A DNA stretch of 64,000 nucleotides from CAHJXF01 sp038225855 (GCA_038225855.1 JBBRQU010000008.1:1-64000), one strand, 5' to 3'; positions 39,226-48,283 are shown, counted from the first letter of the stretch. Program-made: numbers and translations. Notes: generated from the sequence alone by a model not told the origin.

Positions 39226-40950
39226 ATGACTCTCAGTCTCGTCCATGACAGCGCGTTTCCTCGCGACGTCGATGCGGCCATGGAATCACCCATCGCCCTG
39301 CTCAAACACGAGCTCGCAAAGGAGCGCGAGGCGCGGCAAACCGCGGAGGTCGCGGCCGCGAAGTTGCGAAGCGACCTCGAAGAGGTTCGCGGCCATCTGC
39401 GCAAGCTGAACTCGCTGCACGAAGATCAGGTAAGCCGGCGCACCGGGGCCATGCGCCGCGCACTCGACGAGGCGCTCTCCGCGAGCAGTGCGAAGAGCGC
39501 ATTTCTGGCGAACATGAGCCACGAGATTCGCACGCCGCTGACTTCGATCATCGGCTTTGCCGAGCTTCTGCTCGAGCCCGACATCAAAGCCTTCAACGCA
39601 CCCGAAGCGTTGCAGACCATCATCCGCAACGGACGACATTTACTCGGCGTCATCAACGACATCCTCGATCTCGCCAAGATCGAGATGCGTCAGGTCGACG
39701 TCGAGCGTATCGAGGTCCCTGTCCCCCGGCTCTTGCGCGACATCAAGGCGCTTGTCGCCAGCCGCGCGGCCGAACGTTCGCTCGAGCTCAAGGTAGTCGC
39801 ACATTTTCCCATCCCCGCCGTGCTCCATTCGGATCCCGTACGCCTCAAGCAGATTCTGCTGAATCTGTGCAGCAACGCGATCAAGTTCACGCCCAAGGGA
39901 AGCGTGACGCTCGAACTGCACTATTCGGCGCCACATCGACGCATGGTCTTTCGAATCGTCGATACCGGCATCGGCATGAGCCCGCAACAGGTGGCCAAAC
40001 TCTTTCAGCCATTCGTGCAGGCCGATACGTCGACGACCCGTAAATTCGGCGGAACCGGACTCGGGCTGACGATCTCCCAGCAGCTCGCCGCGCTGATCGG
40101 CGGCAGGATCCGTGTCAAGAGCGAGCCGGGGCGCGGCAGTCGCTTCGACCTGCAGCTCGACATTCCCGAGAGTGCGCGCGACGTGCCGATGCTGCTCGCC
40201 GACGGCGACCTGATTGCGCACACGCGCGCGGACTTCACCGTCACGCAGATCGTCGTGCCGGACTTGAGCGGGCGCGTGCTGCTCGCCGAAGACGGCGTCG
40301 ACAACCAGCGATTGCTGAGCGCCTTCCTCAAGCGCGCCGGGGTGAGCGCGACGATCGTCAACAACGGACGCGAAGCGGTCGATGCGGCATTGCGCGAGGA
40401 CTTCGATCTCATCCTGATGGATGTCCAGATGCCCGAGATGGACGGCGTCTCGGCCACGCGCAAATTGCGCGAAGCGGGTTATGGCGGCCCGATCGTCGCC
40501 TTGACCGCCAACGTGATGAAGGCCGACATCCAGCGATGCCGCGACGCGGGTTGCAACGACGTTCTCGCCAAGCCGGTGGATCGCGAGCGCTTCTATGAAG
40601 TGCTGATGCAGTTCACGTCCGCGCAAGTCCAGCCGTGGCAACAGTTCGCCGACCCGGCCGACGATCCGGAATATTGCGCCGAGCTCGACGCGCTCGCCGC
40701 GGAATTTCGCGCCGGCCTGCCAGCACAAATCGATTCGATTCGCACCTCTCTGGATTCATCGGACTGGACGACCCTGAAATCGCTGATCCACGTTCTCAAG
40801 GGGACGGCTGGATCGTATGGCTATCCAAAGCTCACCGAAATGGCCGCAGCGGTCGATGCGCAACTGTTCGCCGGGCACCACGCGCGTACCGCGGAGCTTT
40901 GCACAAGCCTGATCGAGCACGCGCGAGGAGCGATTCGCGAGACGGCCTGA
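39226..40950 (+). CDS. Cytoplasmic hybrid histidine kinase (coiled coil-HisKA-HATPase-REC-Hpt)
   Basis: A 574-residue protein without membrane segments. Residues 24-85 are a charged coiled coil (ALLKHELAKEREARQTAEVA). HisKA has FLANMSHEIRTPL with phospho-His99. The ATPase has N-box CSNAIKF, then DTGIGMSPQQVAKLFQPF and FGGTGLGLTI. A receiver follows (about 349-465) with phospho-Asp399 in LILMDVQMPEMDG. The end is an Hpt domain with His522 in LIHVLKGTAGSYGY. The protein therefore has a full phosphorelay but no visible sensor, so it may sense through a partner. It converges on the EAL/receiver/kinase operon. Confidence 0.9.
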   Translation: MTLSLVHDSAFPRDVDAAMESPIALLKHELAKEREARQTAEVAAAKLRSDLEEVRGHLRKLNSLHEDQVSRRTGAMRRALDEALSASSAKSAFLANMSHEIRTPLTSIIGFAELLLEPDIKAFNAPEALQTIIRNGRHLLGVINDILDLAKIEMRQVDVERIEVPVPRLLRDIKALVASRAAERSLELKVVAHFPIPAVLHSDPVRLKQILLNLCSNAIKFTPKGSVTLELHYSAPHRRMVFRIVDTGIGMSPQQVAKLFQPFVQADTSTTRKFGGTGLGLTISQQLAALIGGRIRVKSEPGRGSRFDLQLDIPESARDVPMLLADGDLIAHTRADFTVTQIVVPDLSGRVLLAEDGVDNQRLLSAFLKRAGVSATIVNNGREAVDAALREDFDLILMDVQMPEMDGVSATRKLREAGYGGPIVALTANVMKADIQRCRDAGCNDVLAKPVDRERFYEVLMQFTSAQVQPWQQFADPADDPEYCAELDALAAEFRAGLPAQIDSIRTSLDSSDWTTLKSLIHVLKGTAGSYGYPKLTEMAAAVDAQLFAGHHARTAELCTSLIEHARGAIRETA

Positions 40951-41013
40951 GGGCCGTCGGAACTGCGACCCGACGCGCATGCCCCCGCACGTGTCACCTC
41001 CTCGCGCGCTTCT

Positions 41014-42282
41014 TCAAGCGAGGGGAAAGCGCAGGTCCTCGAGACTTCGCAGCCACTCCAGCGCATCGGCCGCCGGCATCGGTTGCGCGACGAGATAACC
41101 CTGGACTTGAGCGCACCCGGCTCGCGTCACGTATTCGAGTTCCGCCGCGGTTTCGACCCCTTCGGCGACGACATGCAGTCCGAGCGATGCGCCCAGTTGC
41201 GCGCACGCGGCGACGATCGCCTGCTTGCCGCTGTCCCGATCGACACCGGTGACGAACGCTCTCTCGATCTTGAGTTCGGAAAACGGGATGCGCGAGAGCT
41301 GAAAGAGACTCGAATACGCGGTCCCGAAGTCGTCGATGGCGATATTGAATCCGAGCATGCGGATGCGCCCGGTGTTCTCGATCACCGATGCGAGATCGGC
41401 CATGGCGTCGGTCTCGGTGATCTCGATCGTGATCCAGCTCGGATCCCGTTGAACGCTCTCGACCGCGTCGGATAGAGCCTGGCAGAACGTCAGGCTGGAG
41501 AGCGCCTGCATAGCCACGTTGATCGATGCGCTGACCGCCATGCCTTCGTCGAGGCAGCGCGCCACGAAGTCCATGGTCTGCCGCGCGATGCACAGCGTTG
41601 CGCGATCGAGCAGACCATGCACGCCTAGCGCGGCCACCATGCGATCCGGGCCGATCAACTTGCCTTGCTCATCGCGCGCGCGCATCAACGCTTCGAATCC
41701 CACGACCTCGCGCGTGGCAATGCGCAGCTTGGGCTGGAGCCAGGCCACGAGGGCTCCGCGATCGAGCAACGACGTCAATTCGTCGCGCGACAACGCGGGC
41801 GCCGAGGCGGGTACCGTTGCGATCCGCGGAGCTATCCTTATGCGGAACTCGAACTTCGCCAGGTCGCGACGAAGCGCTTCCGGGTCGATCGGTTGTTCGG
41901 CAATTCCCGCGAGCACAAGCCCGCAAGCGTCCGCGAGTGCGACCGCGGTCTTGATAACCGCGCGCTGCTGATGGCTGACGACGAAGATGGCCGGCTGCGT
42001 GCTGTGTCGTGCGAGCTTGCGGATCAGATGAAATCCATCGCCATCGGAAAAACGAAGCCCGGTGACGATCAGGTCCGGAAGCGGCTCGTCGCGCGCGAAC
42101 AGGGCGTCGACTCCGGCAATGCCGTGCGCGACGTGGAGGACCATCCAGCCTGAGTCCGACAGGATCGCCGCGATGGCGCTTGCCTCGTGTCGACCGTCGA
42201 TGACGATCCATGCGGTGCGCATCGGGTCGGACACCTCCTCTGCGACGTCGAGGGTCGCAGGGTCGGCCAGGACAGCGCTCAT
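41014..42282 (-). CDS. EAL-domain c-di-GMP phosphodiesterase with degenerate receiver
   Basis: A 422-residue protein. Residues 22-140 have the receiver fold, but the phospho-acceptor position in DLIVTGLRFSDGDG is Gly instead of Asp, so it is probably not phosphorylated. The EAL domain (about 165-415) keeps the catalytic set: EAL at 197-199, Asn255, Glu290 in EITE, Asp317-Asp318 in IDDFGTAYSS, Lys338, Glu374 in VVAEGVET and Gln394. It should therefore hydrolyse c-di-GMP. The start overlaps the stop of the upstream receiver gene (ATGA). It is the last gene of a kinase-receiver-EAL operon. The long frame upstream of 42282 is in the shadow of the receiver gene. Confidence 0.87.
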   Translation of the reverse strand: MSAVLADPATLDVAEEVSDPMRTAWIVIDGRHEASAIAAILSDSGWMVLHVAHGIAGVDALFARDEPLPDLIVTGLRFSDGDGFHLIRKLARHSTQPAIFVVSHQQRAVIKTAVALADACGLVLAGIAEQPIDPEALRRDLAKFEFRIRIAPRIATVPASAPALSRDELTSLLDRGALVAWLQPKLRIATREVVGFEALMRARDEQGKLIGPDRMVAALGVHGLLDRATLCIARQTMDFVARCLDEGMAVSASINVAMQALSSLTFCQALSDAVESVQRDPSWITIEITETDAMADLASVIENTGRIRMLGFNIAIDDFGTAYSSLFQLSRIPFSELKIERAFVTGVDRDSGKQAIVAACAQLGASLGLHVVAEGVETAAELEYVTRAGCAQVQGYLVAQPMPAADALEWLRSLEDLRFPLA

Positions 42283-42677
42283 CCCGTTGCGCTTTCGAAC
42301 GCGCCTGCGGCAACCTCGTCGCAGATTCTTTTGACGTCTGCAAACGAGATGGGTTTGATCAACAAGCCGTTGAAGCCCGCACCCAGGATGCGTGTCTTTT
42401 CTTCCGGCATGCTGTGAGCGGTGTACGCGATCACCGGCAGCGCCCACAGGCCCAGGTCGTCACGAATCGACCGGCACACCTGCTCGCCGCTCACGTTGGG
42501 CATCCGCAGATCGAGCAGGACCAGATCGAAGCTCCGATCCTTGAGGGCGCCGAGGGCAAGCGCGCCGTTGTCGACCGCGTGGGTTTCCCATCCAAGCTTC
42601 TTCAGGAACAGCGCCACCAATCGGCTGTTGAGCTGGTTGTCGTCGACGACCAGCGCCTGCCTGTTTGTCTTGCTCAT
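42279..42677 (-). CDS. Single-domain response regulator
   Basis: A 132-residue CheY-like receiver. Acidic pair Asp12-Asp13 in LVVDDNQLNS, phospho-Asp56 in LVLLDLRMPNVSG, Thr in VIAYTAHSM and Lys in GLLIKPIS are all present. No output domain, so it acts by protein contact, perhaps on the EAL protein whose own receiver has lost the acceptor. ATGA overlaps at both ends tie it to the kinase and the EAL gene. Confidence 0.9.
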   Translation of the reverse strand: MSKTNRQALVVDDNQLNSRLVALFLKKLGWETHAVDNGALALGALKDRSFDLVLLDLRMPNVSGEQVCRSIRDDLGLWALPVIAYTAHSMPEEKTRILGAGFNGLLIKPISFADVKRICDEVAAGAFESATG

Positions 42678-43828
42678 GAATCGAAATCTCTGGAAGGTGG
42701 GTCGCCGCACTTTGCAACGGACATCGCGACGGGCGGCGCCAGGGGCAACGTGACGCTGATGCTGGTTCCCTGTCCGACTGCCGACTGGATCGAGATCGAT
42801 CCTCCCAACAGACCGACGAGTTGATCGGCAAGCGGAAGACCGAGGCCCGCCCCTTGTGCCGCGTGGACGAAGTTCTGATTGGCCGCTTCGAATCGCGTGA
42901 ATATCGTTTGCAGTTGCAGCGGGCTCATTCCGATGCCGCGATCAGCGACGTTGAAGACGATTGCATCGTCCTGGCCGCGCGCACTGACCACGATCTGTCC
43001 GCCCTGACTGAACTTGATCGCGTTGTCGATCAGCTGATTGAGGATCTGGATCAGCCGCTCGCGGTCGCTAACAAATTCCTTCGGACAGCCTCGCTTCTGG
43101 TCGATGCGCAAGTGGAGCCGGCGCGATTCCGCCTGGGGTTCGTGAAGGCGCTTTATTTCTTCAAGAAGACGCGGCACTCCGATTGGGCGGTACTCGACGT
43201 CTAAGTGACCCGCTTCGATCTTGGCGAGATCGAGCATGGTGTCCACCAGCCGGTGCAGTTGCTGCGCGCTCGCGAGAATGATCTGGCCGAATTCGCGCGC
43301 CTGAGCATCGGTCGACGTCGCATGGACCAACTCCGCATAGCCGAGGATGCCATTGAGCGGCGTGCGCAATTCATGCGACACGCTGGCGAGAAATCTGGTC
43401 TTCATCACGTTGGCCGCATTGGCCTTGCGCGTGCTTTCTTCGAGCGACCGGACCAGTTCGATCTGGGAGCGCGCGCGCCGAACCAGCGTCGCTACAAAAG
43501 CCACGATCAGAAACGTGGTGCATGCGGCGCCGAGGCGGTAGGTCCGGTGGCGGTCGATGGAAGCCGCCAGCGCGTCGGCGAGGTCCATTCCGGGCAGGAC
43601 CACGAACCCCTGCTCGTCGAGGCGGATTTCCCAGCCCACGAACAGCCAGATGGCCACGATCAGCGCGCAACTCAACGCGATCAGCACCTCGGAGTGGCGC
43701 ACCGCCGCGATCCACGAAGACGTTTGCGCAGCGGGTGCGCGATCAGGCTGCGGCGCGGGCTGCGGCACGCGCTGAGAGCGGCGAGGTGACGAAGGGGGAG
43801 CCGGCAAGGGTACGGCGGACATGAGCAA
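42674..43828 (-). CDS. Membrane sensor histidine kinase
   Basis: A 384-residue kinase. A proline-rich cytoplasmic tail is followed by two membrane helices (about 46-65 and 98-116) with a short 32-residue periplasmic loop between. HisKA has FLASVSHELRTPLNGILGY with His152. The ATPase shows QLIDNAIKF, DRGIGMSPLQLQTIF and GAGLGLPLADQL. The small loop suggests that it senses through the membrane or a partner. It is the first gene of the operon, with ATGA overlap to the receiver gene. ATG at 43822 is an alternative start. Confidence 0.88.
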   Translation of the reverse strand: MLMSAVPLPAPPSSPRRSQRVPQPAPQPDRAPAAQTSSWIAAVRHSEVLIALSCALIVAIWLFVGWEIRLDEQGFVVLPGMDLADALAASIDRHRTYRLGAACTTFLIVAFVATLVRRARSQIELVRSLEESTRKANAANVMKTRFLASVSHELRTPLNGILGYAELVHATSTDAQAREFGQIILASAQQLHRLVDTMLDLAKIEAGHLDVEYRPIGVPRLLEEIKRLHEPQAESRRLHLRIDQKRGCPKEFVSDRERLIQILNQLIDNAIKFSQGGQIVVSARGQDDAIVFNVADRGIGMSPLQLQTIFTRFEAANQNFVHAAQGAGLGLPLADQLVGLLGGSISIQSAVGQGTSISVTLPLAPPVAMSVAKCGDPPSRDFDS

Positions 43829-44012
43829 GCGGCGTTGACTGAAGATTCGTGTGGACTTCGAGACCGCAGGGTCCCTTCGCGGGATATCGACCCGCGAAGC
43901 AAAAACTTGAGCACTCCCTTGTGGGCGATCGGCCTGGTCGAAGTCCTCATCCCACGCGCGAGAGCGAGCGCGTGATGAGTTCGATCACTCCGTGCGACAG
44001 CTCACGAAGACG

Positions 44013-45266
44013 TCAACGTTCATCCAGTACATCGCGTCTGCACGCGCGCCACAGCACGAGGTCGTACGCGATCTTCAGAACGCCGCATGCGATCAACGGC
44101 AGCGAGATGAAGCCCGCTGCAAACAGCGCACCGCTCAGCGACGGGCTCAGCGCACCCGCAAGGCTGCGCGGGACCGCGGTGAAGCTCGATGCCGCGGGGC
44201 GCTCGGCCGGCGTGACGACCGCCATCACGTAGGCCGTGCGCGTGGGCACGTCCATTTGCGAGAGGGCGCTGCGCACCAGAAGCAGCGCGAGCGCGAGCGG
44301 CATGGTCGGCGCGATCGCCGCGAGGATCAGGCAGATGCTCGCGGGTATGTGCGTGAACACCATCGTGTTCAAGAGACCGATGCGCCTGGCCACGAACGGC
44401 GCGGCCAACTGCGAGGCGGCGCTCAACAGGCCGGCGAAAAAAAAGAACACGCCGGTCTGCGACAGCGACAGCCCGAAGCGCTGCATCAGCCACAACGACA
44501 GCAACGCGTTGACGACCAGACCGCCCGCGAAGGAGTCGATCGAAAAGAGCGCGGCGAGCTTCACGACGAGGCGACGTGACGGACCCAGTGGCGCGGATGG
44601 CCTCGCTGTGGTCGAATCGGCCGCGGCCGAGAGCTCGCCCGCGGGTTGTCGATAGAGCAACCACACCGCGAGCCCGATCGCACCGTACAGGATGAACATC
44701 AGGCGCAGCGCATCGAGGCGCGCTGCGCCTGTGTGCGCGACCAGCCAATCGGGCAGGGCCGCGGCCAACGCGCCGAGCGCAGCGCACAGCGCGCCGAACA
44801 CGCTGTAGCGCGCGAACAGCACGGTCCTCGCATGACCCTCACCCGACGCGGCCAGGCTTGCGTGCTCGAGCGGCAAGAACACGCTCACGTCACCTGAACT
44901 CGGATTGAGCGTGCCGATGAAGGCCACGATCATCAGCGGCCAGAACGACGAGAACCCCGCGAAGCAGAGCCCCGTCGCCGCCATCAGCAACGCGGCGCTG
45001 CGCAGAAGACGGCGCGAATGAAAGCGATATCCCCACGCACCCACCGCCATGGTGGCGAACGCGGACCCGAGCATGGTCGCGGTTGCAACCAATCCGACCT
45101 CGAGCGTGCTCAAGCCGAGTCCCAACAGGTAAGCGGGCAGCAGCACGGCCATGTAGCCGTCGGCAAACGCGCGCATGCCGCGCGCAATCAACAGCGGCAG
45201 CGCGCTCGGGTCCACGCCGGAGGGCAGCAACAGACGGGAAAAGCGTCGGCTCATTGAAGGAGACAC
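44013..45266 (-). CDS. MFS transporter
   Basis: A 417-residue protein with twelve hydrophobic segments. The first helices read ALPLLIARGMRAFADGYMAV and GLGLSTLEVGLVATATMLGS. Loop motif A is weak (GYRFHSRRLL). It is divergent from chrB with about 60 bases between starts, an arrangement I have seen in other betaproteobacteria. It may export a toxic anion or drug, but it is not the CHR-type chromate carrier ChrA. ATG at 45254 is an alternative start. Confidence 0.82.
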   Translation of the reverse strand: MSPSMSRRFSRLLLPSGVDPSALPLLIARGMRAFADGYMAVLLPAYLLGLGLSTLEVGLVATATMLGSAFATMAVGAWGYRFHSRRLLRSAALLMAATGLCFAGFSSFWPLMIVAFIGTLNPSSGDVSVFLPLEHASLAASGEGHARTVLFARYSVFGALCAALGALAAALPDWLVAHTGAARLDALRLMFILYGAIGLAVWLLYRQPAGELSAAADSTTARPSAPLGPSRRLVVKLAALFSIDSFAGGLVVNALLSLWLMQRFGLSLSQTGVFFFFAGLLSAASQLAAPFVARRIGLLNTMVFTHIPASICLILAAIAPTMPLALALLLVRSALSQMDVPTRTAYVMAVVTPAERPAASSFTAVPRSLAGALSPSLSGALFAAGFISLPLIACGVLKIAYDLVLWRACRRDVLDER

Positions 45267-45292
45267 GATGTAGTTACTATGAGTCTATGAGT

Positions 45293-45328
45293 TGTAGCAT
45301 ACTCGACATCGATGTATCGTTCGCTACA
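45293..45328. promoter_or_regulatory. Inverted repeat upstream of chrB
   Basis: TGTAGC (45293-45298) and GCTACA (45323-45328) are exact reverse complements around a 24-base AT-richer centre, touching the chrB ATG. It sits between the divergent MFS and chrB starts and may be an operator for either. ChrB is known in other bacteria as a chromate-responsive regulator. Confidence 0.45.
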
Positions 45329-46299
45329 TGAATACCTTGGTTTCGCCGGACTGGCTCCTTCTGGTCGTTTCATTGCCCACGGCAAGCGCGACGGCGCGCA
45401 TGCGCATCTGGCGCACGTTGAAGGGGCTCGGTTGCATGGCGCTGCGCGACGGAGCCTATCTTCTGCCGGGCGGCGCCGCTGGCGAAGAGGCGCTTCAGGA
45501 TCTCGCGAAGCAGTGCGTGGACGAAGGCGGCAATGCGTGGCTGATGACTGTGCAGCCGCGCGCGGACGATGAAGCGACAGCCTATCGAATGCTGTTCGAC
45601 CGCACCCGGGACTATGCCGAACTTCGCAAGAACTGGAAGAGTGCGAATCGAACCCTGCCATCCCTTGACGCCGCGGAATTGGCCCGCCTGAAACGCAAGC
45701 TGCAACGCGAGTACGACACGTTGCGTTCGATCGACTTCTTTCCGAGCGAGGTTGGCGCGGAAGCCGAAGACGCCTGGATCAAGTTCAGCACGCGCATCGA
45801 TCGCCTCGTGTCGCCCGACGAGCCGCACCAAACCGCTGGACGCATCACGCGGCTCGACGTCGGCCAGTACCAGGGCCGCGTGTGGGCCACGCGTCGACGC
45901 CTCTGGGTCGATCGAGTCACGAGCGCGTGGCTGATTCGCCGCTTCATCGATCGCCAGGCGCGCTTTCGGTGGCTGGCCGATCCCGCGGACTGTCCCAAGC
46001 GAGCGCTCGGATTCGATTTCGACGGAGCCGCGTTCACGCACATTGGCGAGCGCATCACCTTCGAGGTGTTGATGGCCAGCTTCGGCCTCGAAGCCGACGC
46101 GGCACTCACGCGTCTCGCGGCCATGGTTCGGGCGCTCGACGTGGGTGGCGAAGCGGTGCCCGAGGCGAGGGGCTTCGAAGCCGTGCTCGCCGGTGCGCGC
46201 GAGCGCTGCCCCAACGACGATGCCCTGCTCGACGCGATGAGCATGGTGCTGGACTCGCTGTACGCGCACTTCGAAAGCGAAGCCGCGCGTGACCCATAA
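45328..46299 (+). CDS. chrB: Chromate resistance protein ChrB
   Basis: A 323-residue protein of the ChrB family. The N-terminal half has WLLLVVSLPTASATARMRIW then RTLKGLGCMALRDGAYLLP, the typical PaaX-like winged-helix region. The C-terminal half has RLWVDRVTSAWLIRRFIDR and ALGFDFDGAAFTHIGERITF, the domain found alone in chromate resistance proteins. By family it is a chromate-responsive regulator or accessory; the actual exporter ChrA is not in the window. It is followed 11 bases on by a secreted DUF1080-like gene in the same direction. Confidence 0.85.
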   Translation: MNTLVSPDWLLLVVSLPTASATARMRIWRTLKGLGCMALRDGAYLLPGGAAGEEALQDLAKQCVDEGGNAWLMTVQPRADDEATAYRMLFDRTRDYAELRKNWKSANRTLPSLDAAELARLKRKLQREYDTLRSIDFFPSEVGAEAEDAWIKFSTRIDRLVSPDEPHQTAGRITRLDVGQYQGRVWATRRRLWVDRVTSAWLIRRFIDRQARFRWLADPADCPKRALGFDFDGAAFTHIGERITFEVLMASFGLEADAALTRLAAMVRALDVGGEAVPEARGFEAVLAGARERCPNDDALLDAMSMVLDSLYAHFESEAARDP

Positions 46300-46310
46300 G
46301 GAGGAGGGTG

Positions 46311-46934
46311 ATGATGAAAGAGCTATCGATAGCCGCGCTGGCCTTGCTCGCGTCCGAGATGCCCCTGGCGCAAACCGTGAATTTCGAATCCGACGTGGTC
46401 GGCTCGGTGCCGGCCGGTTGGATATGCGGCGTCACCGGCGGTGGCTGCCCGCGCTGGGCCGTGACTGTGGACGCCGCGGCGCCGAGCAAGCGCAACGTGC
46501 TCACGCAGACCGGAAGCGGTACCTACCCGTGGTGCGTGAAGAGCGGTACCTCAATCGCCGACGGTTTCGTCGAAGTGAAATTCAAGCCGATCTCGGGCCG
46601 CGAGGATCAGGCCGGCGGAGTTGTGTGGCGATGGAAGGACAGTGACCACTACTACGTCGCGCGCGCCAATGCTCTCGAGAACAACGTCTCGCTTTACTAC
46701 ACCGAGCGCGGCAGGCGGAAGACTTTGAAGTACGTCGATGCTCCGGTAGCGAGCGGCGCCTGGCACACGCTGCGGGTCGAGTTCGCGGGCACGGGCATCG
46801 CGGTGTCTCTCGACGGCAAGCGCACCATCGAACTCGACGACCAGCACATCAGCGGCGCGGGCGCGGTGGGCGTGTGGACCAAGGCCGACAGCGTGACGTC
46901 GTTCATCGATTTCGTTTACGGCGCAAGCCGGTGA
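46311..46934 (+). CDS. Secreted DUF1080-like (concanavalin-fold) protein
   Basis: A 207-residue protein with a short signal peptide (LSIAALALLASEMPLAQ). The mature part is a beta-sandwich of the LamG/DUF1080 kind: FVEVKFKPISGREDQAGGVV, DHYYVARANALENNVSLYY, and GAWHTLRVEFAGTGIAVSLD. AAGGAGGAGG lies just upstream; two ATGs in a row (46311, 46314). It follows chrB closely and is probably co-transcribed. Carbohydrate binding is possible by fold only. Confidence 0.78.
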   Translation: MMKELSIAALALLASEMPLAQTVNFESDVVGSVPAGWICGVTGGGCPRWAVTVDAAAPSKRNVLTQTGSGTYPWCVKSGTSIADGFVEVKFKPISGREDQAGGVVWRWKDSDHYYVARANALENNVSLYYTERGRRKTLKYVDAPVASGAWHTLRVEFAGTGIAVSLDGKRTIELDDQHISGAGAVGVWTKADSVTSFIDFVYGASR

Positions 46935-46979
46935 CGAGGGCCGCGTCACCGGTCATGAGGATCGTTCATCGATGAAGTG

Positions 46980-47013
46980 CGCACCCCGTCGCCAAAGACC
47001 GGGACGGGGTGCG
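46980..47013 (+). terminator. Strong hairpin after the DUF1080-like gene
   Basis: CGCACCCCGTC (46980-46990) pairs perfectly with GACGGGGTGCG (47003-47013) around 12 bases. No T-tract follows, so it is a weaker candidate for intrinsic termination or an RNA-stabilising end. Confidence 0.4.
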
Positions 47014-47039
47014 TCATACGACTCGCGCAACGCCTGACC

Positions 47040-47153
47040 TCAGACTCCGCGCTCCTTCAACCAATCACGGGTGGGCTTCCACCCATAGGCCGGAATTGAA
47101 ATCGATCGGCCGAAGCCGGTATTGCATGAGGCCCATGAAGGGTCAGTGGAAGA
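47040..47153 (-). pseudogene. 37-codon open remnant directly behind ohr, same frame
   Basis: After the ohr TGA the frame stays open for 37 codons: SSTDPSWASCNTGFGRSISI, PAYGWKPTRDWLKERGV, then TGA at 47040-47042. The second part reads like a genuine protein C-terminus. It is most likely the tail of a lost gene, less likely a read-through extension of ohr. Confidence 0.3.
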
Positions 47154-47579
47154 TCAAACCACGTTGAGTTTCACGTCGATGTTGTTGCGCGTCGCGTTCG
47201 AGTAGGGACACACCTCGTGCGCGGCGGCCACCAGCGCCTGGGCTTCTGCCTTGTCCATGCCGGGCACGCTGATGTTCATTTCGACTTCGATGCCGAAACC
47301 CTTGGGTATCGGGCCGATGCCCACGGTCGAGTCGATCACCGGATCACCCGGCAGCTTGATCTTCTTCATCATGGCGACGTGCTTCATCGCGCCGATGAAG
47401 CACGCGGCGTAGCCTGCCGCGAAGAGCTGTTCGGGGTTGGCGCCGGCGGCTCCCGCGCCGCCCATTTCTTTCGGCGTGGTCAGCTTGACATCGAGTGCGC
47501 CGTCGGAAGAAACCGCGCAGCCTTCTCGACCGCCGCTGGCCTTGGCATGGGCCTGGTACACCACTTTTTCGAGTTTCAT
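47154..47579 (-). CDS. ohr: Organic hydroperoxide resistance protein
   Basis: A 141-residue Ohr/OsmC-fold thiol peroxidase that reduces organic and fatty-acid hydroperoxides. The two catalytic cysteines are Cys60 (GYAACFIGAMKHVA) and Cys124 (AHEVCPYSNATRNN). Arg18 and Glu50, which activate the peroxidatic Cys, are present. The length is that of the family. It lies 74 bases downstream of the MarR-type regulator in the same direction. Confidence 0.93.
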   Translation of the reverse strand: MKLEKVVYQAHAKASGGREGCAVSSDGALDVKLTTPKEMGGAGAAGANPEQLFAAGYAACFIGAMKHVAMMKKIKLPGDPVIDSTVGIGPIPKGFGIEVEMNISVPGMDKAEAQALVAAAHEVCPYSNATRNNIDVKLNVV

Positions 47580-47653
47580 GAAAGCTCCGTTGGATCGAGA
47601 TGAAGAGAGCCGCGAAAAGCGGCGGGGTGAAATCAACCGTTGCGCGGGTTCGC

Positions 47654-48127
47654 TCAGCGACTGATCAGGGTTTCCTTCAACACGCCGCGCAGGCGACCGA
47701 GTTGCCGCGTAAGCGAGGCCCGCTCGCTGGCTGAACACTGCGTGGCGCAGGCGACTTGATCGTGCAGCGCAAGCGCACGCTGCCTCAATGCGCGGCCCGT
47801 CGGCGTCAGCGACACGACCACGCGACGTTCATCGCCCGCGTCGCGTGCGCGGCGCACGTAATCGACGGATTCGAGCCGCTTCAACAACGGCGTCAACGTG
47901 CCCGAATCGAGGAATAGCTTTTCGCCCAGCTCCGAGACGATCTGCGCGTCCTTTTCCCACAGCACCAGCAGAACCAGGTATTGCGGATAGGTGACCTTCA
48001 GCTTCCTGAGCAACGGCTGATAGAACTTGGTCATCGTGAGCGACGCGGAATAGAGCGCAAAGCACATCTGGTTGTCCAGATGCAGCGCGGAAGCGGCGGT
48101 CGCTCGGGGTCGGGTTTTCGGGGACAT
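47654..48127 (-). CDS. ohrR: OhrR, MarR-family peroxide-sensing repressor
   Basis: A 157-residue MarR-family protein. The reactive Cys22 is in LDNQMCFALYSAS, the OhrR hallmark, and the winged helix spans LGEKLFLDSGTLTPLLKRLE with wing DAGDERRVVVSLT. Oxidation of Cys22 by organic hydroperoxide is known to release OhrR from DNA and induce ohr. A palindrome suited to it lies 47 bases upstream (48175-48188). Confidence 0.93.
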   Translation of the reverse strand: MSPKTRPRATAASALHLDNQMCFALYSASLTMTKFYQPLLRKLKVTYPQYLVLLVLWEKDAQIVSELGEKLFLDSGTLTPLLKRLESVDYVRRARDAGDERRVVVSLTPTGRALRQRALALHDQVACATQCSASERASLTRQLGRLRGVLKETLISR

Positions 48128-48174
48128 GGTTTGCCGTGCGGTTCAGGCGTCACATCTTACATGATACGCGATTG

Positions 48175-48188
48175 AATTGTACACAATT
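48175..48188. promoter_or_regulatory. OhrR-type operator
   Basis: AATTGT-AC-ACAATT is a perfect inverted repeat in an AT-rich island upstream of ohrR. OhrR boxes in other bacteria are AT-rich palindromes of the TACAATT/AATTGTA kind, which this resembles. It would give autoregulation of ohrR and, with read-through, of ohr. Confidence 0.7.
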
Positions 48189-48283
48189 TTATTGGGATCA
48201 GACAAAAAGTTTCGGCGCTTCGTATCGTTGCCTTTTGCGACGACGCCCACCGGCTTTGCCGGCCGGTGGACGTCATGCGGCGC

